From Candidatus Roizmanbacteria bacterium CG09_land_8_20_14_0_10_41_9 (GTDB lineage Bacteria > Patescibacteriota > Microgenomatia > UBA1406 > GWC2-37-13): a stretch of 8,766 nt of DNA. The stretch is from the NCBI GenBank assembly GCA_002774185.1, contig PEZG01000081.1, forward strand, positions 1 to 8,766, in the 5' to 3' direction. Position numbers and translations under genes: made by a program. A model generated the notes under the pieces. The model ran no database searches. It was not told the DNA's origin and saw only the letters and a list, made by a program, of their open reading frames with translations. This document shows, piece by piece, positions 7,701 to 8,766 of the stretch. Numbering within the stretch: position 1 is the stretch's first letter; each line of letters starts with the position of its first letter.

Positions 7701-8766
7701 ATATCCAATTCCAACAACTGTAAATCTTCCAGTGTTTCCCGTAAGAGTTGTGAATACTCCGGTTGATGCAGTTGTTGACCCTATGGCTAATGGTGCTCCC
7801 CACGTCGCACCCTGCAACTGAGAAGCATTGATGATACCGGTTCCTGCATAGTTGAGGACTCCTCCGGTTCCCATCGTAAGCGTGTTTACATTTGTTCCCG
7901 ATGTTATTCCAGCAAAAGGAACAGACCCCGCAACAATGAGAGACTGTACGATCCACGAAGCATTCCCTGCAGCATCTGAGCGTAGGATCCGATCTGCTCC
8001 CGCACCCGTTGTCAACGTGATGATGGGAGAAGTTGTACCTATGCTGGCAGAAAGAGTAGTAAACTTACCTGAAGCTGCGGTTGTTGCCCCAATCGCTAAC
8101 GGTGCTCCCCAGGTGGCTCCTTGAAGTTGAGAGGCGTTGATGACACCGGTACCCGTATACGTGAGTAATGCTCCAGAACCCACAGTCATCGCCGCAGTGG
8201 TATTTGTTCCTGACGTAATGTTTGAAAAAGGAGGAGAGGAAACGGAGGTATCCCAACTTAGTTGACCCGCTGCACTGGTTTTCAAATACCCATTTGTAAC
8301 AATTGCTCCTGGCCAGGAATATTCATTCCCGCCAAAGACCGTAGTGGTACCAACCCTAATGGCTCCTGTGATATCCAGAGCATAGAGAGGAGAAGTGGTA
8401 CCGATGCCTACATTTCCATTGATCGCTAGTTTTGTATTTGCTCCGTACGGTCCGGTGTATCCAATCCCCAGTATAGTTCCATTGTCATGAAGAAGTGAGG
8501 AAACTGTCAGGCCTGAACTGCTCCATTTTGGTAAATAATTATCCGTTCCTGCAATAATCGAAAGGATTCCGTTGCTGTCGCTTTTCACCATACCATTCCC
8601 TAAAGCTGTATCCACGGTTCCATTCAGGTTCACCGTACTACTGAAGGTCGCAGTACTACTGGCGCCTAATGTGGTGAACGCACCAGATGCTGGCGTTGTA
8701 CTCCCAATCGCCAACGGTGCTCCCCAGGTGGCTCCCTGGAGTTGAGACGCATTGATCACTCCTGTA
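1512..8766 (-). CDS. Giant repetitive fibre/adhesin-like protein, 5' end outside window
   Basis: The reading frame is open from the right edge to a TAA at 1514-1512, giving 2417 visible residues; the true start lies upstream. Visible residues 1-1720 form a shaft of nested repeats: seven INASQLQGATWGAPLAIG motifs, twelve GNVGIGTTSP-like motifs, six GIGYTGPYG-like motifs and three YTWP...LSW modules. Residues about 1720-1870 are non-repetitive and rich in aromatic residues (TWYYVD, FDYEQWA). Residues about 1890-2280 form a stalk with short beta-type repeats and I/V/L periodicity. Residues about 2335-2417 form a compact end ending NWLIIN and carrying the only two cysteines I found (CLPNETGC). 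GNVGIGTTSP-type repeats are known from tail-fibre and S74-chaperone fibre proteins and from giant Patescibacteria surface proteins. No S74 SDxRLK-type motif is visible. An extracellular adhesion or fibre role is inferred; the signal peptide, if any, is off-window. The product is certain to be coding, its function is not. Confidence 0.93.
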   Translation of the reverse strand, partial: TGVINASQLQGATWGAPLAIGSTTPASGAFTTLGASSTATFSSTVNLNGTVDTALGNGMVKSDSNGILSIIAGTDNYLPKWSSSGLTVSSLLHDNGTILGIGYTGPYGANTKLAINGNVGIGTTSPLYALDITGAIRVGTTTVFGGNEYSWPGAIVTNGYLKTSAAGQLSWDTSVSSPPFSNITSGTNTTAAMTVGSGALLTYTGTGVINASQLQGATWGAPLAIGATTAASGKFTTLSASIGTTSPIITLTTGAGADRILRSDAAGNASWIVQSLIVAGSVPFAGITSGTNVNTLTMGTGGVLNYAGTGIINASQLQGATWGAPLAIGSTTASTGVFTTLTGNTGRFTVVGIGYTGPYASGTSLAVSGNVGIGTTSPSNNFEIRSATTPGFRLQDTTNSVTFDFAADDWSTYFNFQNTAANSGSLFRMDGSTVLSLGTGGDIGIGGTAATTSPVLFVQTAGNVGIGTTNPLYALDINGSLRVGATTVFGGQEYTWPASQIGSGVLQTNGVGVLSWTSAPPGLAINFANLTSGTNTSAAMTVGSGALLTYTGTGVINASQLQGATWGAPLAIGATTAATGKFTTLTATVGTTSPIITLTTGAGADRILRSDASGNASWIVQSSIVAGSVPFSGITSGTNVNTLTMGTGGVLNYVGTGIINASQLQGATWGAPLAIGSTTPAAGTFTNLTASTGAFTTLNVSSTATFSSTLIANGTIDTALGNGMVKSDASGILSIIAGTDNYLPKWSSSGLTVSSLLHDNGTVLGLGYTGPYGAGTVLAVSGNVGVGTTSPTAPLEIRNNFTDTSGTKRNVYSYQTIGVGTSSTAGFRSMEGVATIGSGGSYSSSTMGVYGLSQIANAVGATLTGSNSLIGGYFGTSVQDAKVYEATGVYFDLPSVDAGNLTTGYGLRIGPASIGAGTINTLVGVFIPAITQATTNWDLYHNGTSPNIGIGNGGTLSWKDAPGNTLMTLTDLGNTGKLVVTGNVGIGITTPAYTLDINGSIRVGTTTVFGENAYTWPASIVAGNYLKTDANGQLSWTATSGGSFADITSGTNTTAIMTVGSGAVLSYTGTGVINASQLQGATWGAPLAIGATTASTGKFTTLTATVGTTSPIITLTTGAGADRILRSDAAGNASWIVQSLIVAGSVPFAGITSGTNVNNLTIGTGGRLSYVGTGIINASQLQGATWGAPLAIGSTTASTGVFTVLTGNTGRFTVVGIGYTGSYASGTSLAVSGNVGIGTTSPTAKLNVYNPSATLLPLAASFQNLSTNGTANGVYINIGSTATTAYALNVLSNGISRLYVRGDGNIGIGKTNPIHLFDIAGNLGVGVSGTIGYINFGGSPDGTTGYGFRDNGGIMEIKNLGGAWASPASASGITNYLAKFADPSSLTSSSVHEDAAGVVGIGTTGPYGAGTKFVIMQGNVGIGTTSPQALLDIAGATSLISNSTGDINLDANSGYIGFSDDSLRNITDAFFNGNVGIGTSNAFSAGTKLVVWGGNVGIGTTSPTYTMDINGSLRVGTTAVFNGTIDTALSTGVVYSDSNGLLSAVLGTLNYIPKWTATGLSTTSLLYDNGTVLGIGYTGPYGANVKLAINGNVGIGVTNTVNKLDINGGVAIGSYAGVYGAPANGLLVSGNVGIGRTSPRAELDLGNGTIYAHQLIDTNTPEFYIDPGGDSVLLGSIQIGGTGTAGSFISDSNGQLILRGSAGAGGTATPSVLIGTAGNEKIDAGVIDPPYTINGKKYATYMASMTGMKEETTGIIQTTEKINGVGYRKIIDFNNLEEGSDLWLFSKTTSLRENIDKMVTLLTPSINTRTWYYVDKEHFTITIFSSRPTSISYRFTAPRFDYEQWANTRNSQHSGYVLNDPDMPSLLTVDENGNGQNESPQIVKETNGEYVYDGNIENLELRIKNSEYALKVGEEIIEEMGAFAEVAAARINAGLIETEDMIVNGILVAANITSEKIVSTTAEIGNLIAKNITVREKIISPVVETEDIISTGSAKLSQIETNTISPQDQNLVIDLNKSTDETLQEASGEIASQNEGPLAQLIIKGFEGKTVTTIDERGNATFSGSLAAREATISGLLAAQSASVSGTLTASRIESENIKELEGNIASLSDGSIANNETMQQLSNNVNDIQSLLATIRNSSLPNPGYYQNLDGTTIPWNNSAIQQSNNPTIEELTVTDNSNLYNATVSNSLMVGNLYMDNGSILSLSSDLKLSSLATITLFDGSVVIGRDGTITTKGPLIAQAGIRTNEIRAVNEGEDINIQLSNVKSQMTNQIQNSKFKVQNSQQEEVASIDASGSAKFKELSLEKYMDATSSAAVIAAPDNFVRNGIYAPAIETEAQTAGVGILPTNSSEIIIYNEKIKEDSLIYLTPTEQIPNIQLTVVQKTTCLPNETGCKPYFKVSSGVGAHPEIKFNWLIIN
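1918..1980 (-). repeat. In-frame heptamer array inside the giant gene
   Basis: Nine consecutive 7-bp words in unbroken phase: five gaatttt/gaacttt/gaatttg types (1918-1952), then four atttgNN types (1953-1980). The total is 63 bp, exactly 21 codons, so the array keeps frame. It encodes the low-complexity stretch around SQMTNQIQNSKFKVQNS in the stalk. The first word family is the same as in the intergenic gap. Confidence 0.85.
2257..2296 (-). repeat. In-frame octamer array (attgNNNN x5)
   Basis: Five tandem 8-bp words in phase: attgttgg twice, attgctga twice, then attgttcc. On the coding strand it encodes a stretch around WNNSAIQQSNNPTIE in the stalk. An 8-bp period rotates through all three codon phases, which explains the mixed N/Q/S/I composition. 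Confidence 0.82.
2394..2457 (-). repeat. Second in-frame octamer array with a switch of word orientation
   Basis: Eight 8-bp words in phase: four attgNNNN words (2394-2425) followed by three caatNNNN words and one ccatcgga (2426-2457), the reverse-complement style of the first half. It encodes the region around NIASLSDGSIANNETMQQLS. The later words are more degenerate, so the second half is less certain than the first. Confidence 0.65.
2490..2588 (-). repeat. Three 11-residue protein repeats in the stalk
   Basis: ATFSGSLAARE, ATISGLLAAQS and ASVSGTLTASR follow each other without gaps (99 bp), sharing the pattern A-[TS]-hydrophobic-SG-x-L-x-A. This alternating pattern suits a beta-helix or beta-prism fibre segment as in tail-spike-like proteins; that fold is inferred. 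The DNA of the three units has diverged, so this is an old, selected protein repeat, unlike the neighbouring short DNA-word arrays. Confidence 0.8.
3044..3078 (-). repeat. In-frame heptamer array (attctNN x5)
   Basis: Five tandem 7-bp words, attctga, attctta twice, attctaa and attctca, in unbroken phase. On the coding strand they encode a stretch around ENLELRIKNSEY, between the globular segment and the stalk. It resembles the 1918-1980 array in period but uses a different word. Confidence 0.78.
3165..3610 (-). other. Non-repetitive globular segment between shaft and stalk
   Basis: About 150 residues with ordinary composition: DPPYTINGKKYATYMASM, GIIQTTEKINGVGYRKIIDF, DLWLFSKTTSLRENIDKM, NTRTWYYVDKEHFTITIF and FDYEQWANTRN. 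It is richer in Trp, Tyr, Phe and charged residues than the Gly/Thr/Ser shaft and has no visible internal repeat. I do not recognise a named family. Its position suggests a collar or joint between two fibrous parts; this is inferred. Confidence 0.65.
5241..5549 (-). repeat. 103-residue shaft module, copy 3
   Basis: Third 309-bp unit, again without an indel. Distinctive residues are NNLTIGTGGRLSYVG where copies 1 and 2 have NTLTMGTGGVLNY. It differs from copy 2 at 8 of 103 residues. Confidence 0.9.
5826..6370 (-). other. Less repetitive insert within the shaft
   Basis: Between a GNVGVGTTSPTAPLEI unit and a GNVGIGITTPAYTLDI unit, about 180 residues break the repeat pattern. The segment contains TGVYFDLPSVDAGN, TGYGLRIGPASIG and TNWDLYHNGTSPNIGIG. 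GVY/YGLRI and NWDLYHNG phrases resemble units known from other fibre proteins in which short GxYxxx strands repeat. It accounts for the long 1242-bp spacing between INASQLQ copies. Function unknown. Confidence 0.6.
6792..7100 (-). repeat. 103-residue shaft module, copy 2
   Basis: Same 309-bp unit as the module at 7833-8141 with no length change. It has DASG in place of DAAG, QSSIV in place of QSLIV and PFSG in place of PFAG. It is again followed directly by an INASQLQ motif of the GSTT type. Confidence 0.9.
7833..8141 (-). repeat. 103-residue shaft module, copy 1
   Basis: This 309-bp unit runs from one INASQLQ motif to just before the next. It encodes, in order, INASQLQGATWGAPLAIG, GKFTTL, GTTSPIITLTTGAG, ADRILRSDAAGNASW, IVAGSVPF and ITSGTNVNTLTMGTGG. 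By eye it differs from copy 2 at 8 of 103 residues and from copy 3 at 10. The DNA is much more diverged: 18 of 60 bases differ between 8041-8100 and 7000-7059 of copy 2. Confidence 0.9.
8703..8756 (-). repeat. INASQLQGATWGAPLAIG motif, first of seven
   Basis: The seven copies lie at 8703-8756, 8088-8141, 7779-7832, 7047-7100, 6738-6791, 5496-5549 and 5187-5240. All 18 residues are identical in all seven, while codons vary: the first Leu is CTC, CTT, TTG, TTA, TTG, CTC, CTT in that order. Odd and even copies alternate between following residues GSTT and GATT. Spacings are 615, 309, 732, 309, 1242 and 309 bp, all whole codons. Confidence 0.92.

Larger units (their letters stand above)
3851..8425 (-). 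repeat. Ladder of about twelve GNVGIGTTSP-type motifs
   Basis: Copies begin near 8391, 7635, 7350, 6397, 5797, 5041, 4835, 4488, 4330, 4258, 3975 and 3853. Most are followed by a hydrophobic [LF]-[DEN]-[IV] strand such as LYALDI or YTMDI. Several are preceded by GIGYTGPYG plus a KLAINGN or SLAVSGN step. This is the classic repeat of fibre proteins that often carry S74 chaperone ends; here it marks repeated beta-strand units of the shaft. Confidence 0.88.

Noticed and set aside
6811..8124. Several similar plus-strand frames of about 90 codons (for example 6811-7089 and 7852-8124)
   Set aside because: Their mutual similarity only mirrors the 309-bp modules of the coding strand; no independent start signals or family resemblance.
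5187..8756. Regularly recurring motif as a CRISPR-like array
   Set aside because: The repeats are coding, differ at synonymous sites and have spacings of 309-1242 bp; they are protein repeats.
8757..8759. GTG at 8759-8757 as the start of the giant gene
   Set aside because: It is the Val codon of TGTGVINASQLQ, a context repeated inside the shaft; the frame stays open to the right edge with Thr-Gly before it. The real start is outside the window.
1512..8766. Prophage tail-fibre gene
   Set aside because: Repeat style is shared with phage fibres, but no phage structural, assembly or lysis gene is visible and the neighbour is a membrane-anchored LamG-like protein; a cellular surface protein is more likely, though phage ancestry of the repeats is possible.

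Overview
The window suggests a Candidate Phyla Radiation (Patescibacteria, Parcubacteria-like) genome, but this is inference from style, with no marker gene present. Three things point that way: a giant low-complexity surface or fibre protein full of GNVGIGTTSP-type repeats, a neighbouring membrane-anchored LamG-like protein, and AT-rich 7-8 bp tandem words between and inside genes. Standard genetic code fits both reading frames. No tRNA, rRNA, CRISPR array, transposase or phage structural cassette was seen.

Layout: both real genes are on the minus strand and both are cut by the window edges. From right to left, a giant ORF enters at 8766 already open and stops at 1512, giving 2417 visible residues with the N-terminus outside the window. 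A 112-bp AT-rich gap (1400-1511) built of heptamer words follows. A second gene then starts at 1399 and runs off the left edge with 466 residues visible. The plus strand holds only antisense shadows of these two genes.

The giant protein has four visible zones: (i) a shaft of about 1720 residues built from nested repeats (8766 to about 3610), including seven invariant 18-residue INASQLQ-type motifs, three 103-residue modules in exact 309-bp units, twelve GNVGIG motifs and two less repetitive inserts; (ii) a non-repetitive globular segment (about 3165-3610); (iii) a stalk rich in short beta-type and possibly coiled-coil repeats (about 1930-3110); (iv) a compact C-terminal domain (about 1512-1760) holding the only two cysteines I found. 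The repeats look like those of phage tail-fibre and S74-chaperone fibre proteins, but I see no S74 chaperone domain at the C-terminus.

The downstream gene encodes a protein with one N-terminal membrane segment, an unassigned extracellular region and a LamG/concanavalin-A-like domain. Together the two genes look like part of a cell-surface adhesion or fibre locus; that role is inferred. The most unusual signals are the short-period heptamer and octamer arrays that lie in frame inside the giant gene and match in style the array in the intergenic gap, and the complete amino-acid conservation of the 18-residue motif despite heavy synonymous divergence.
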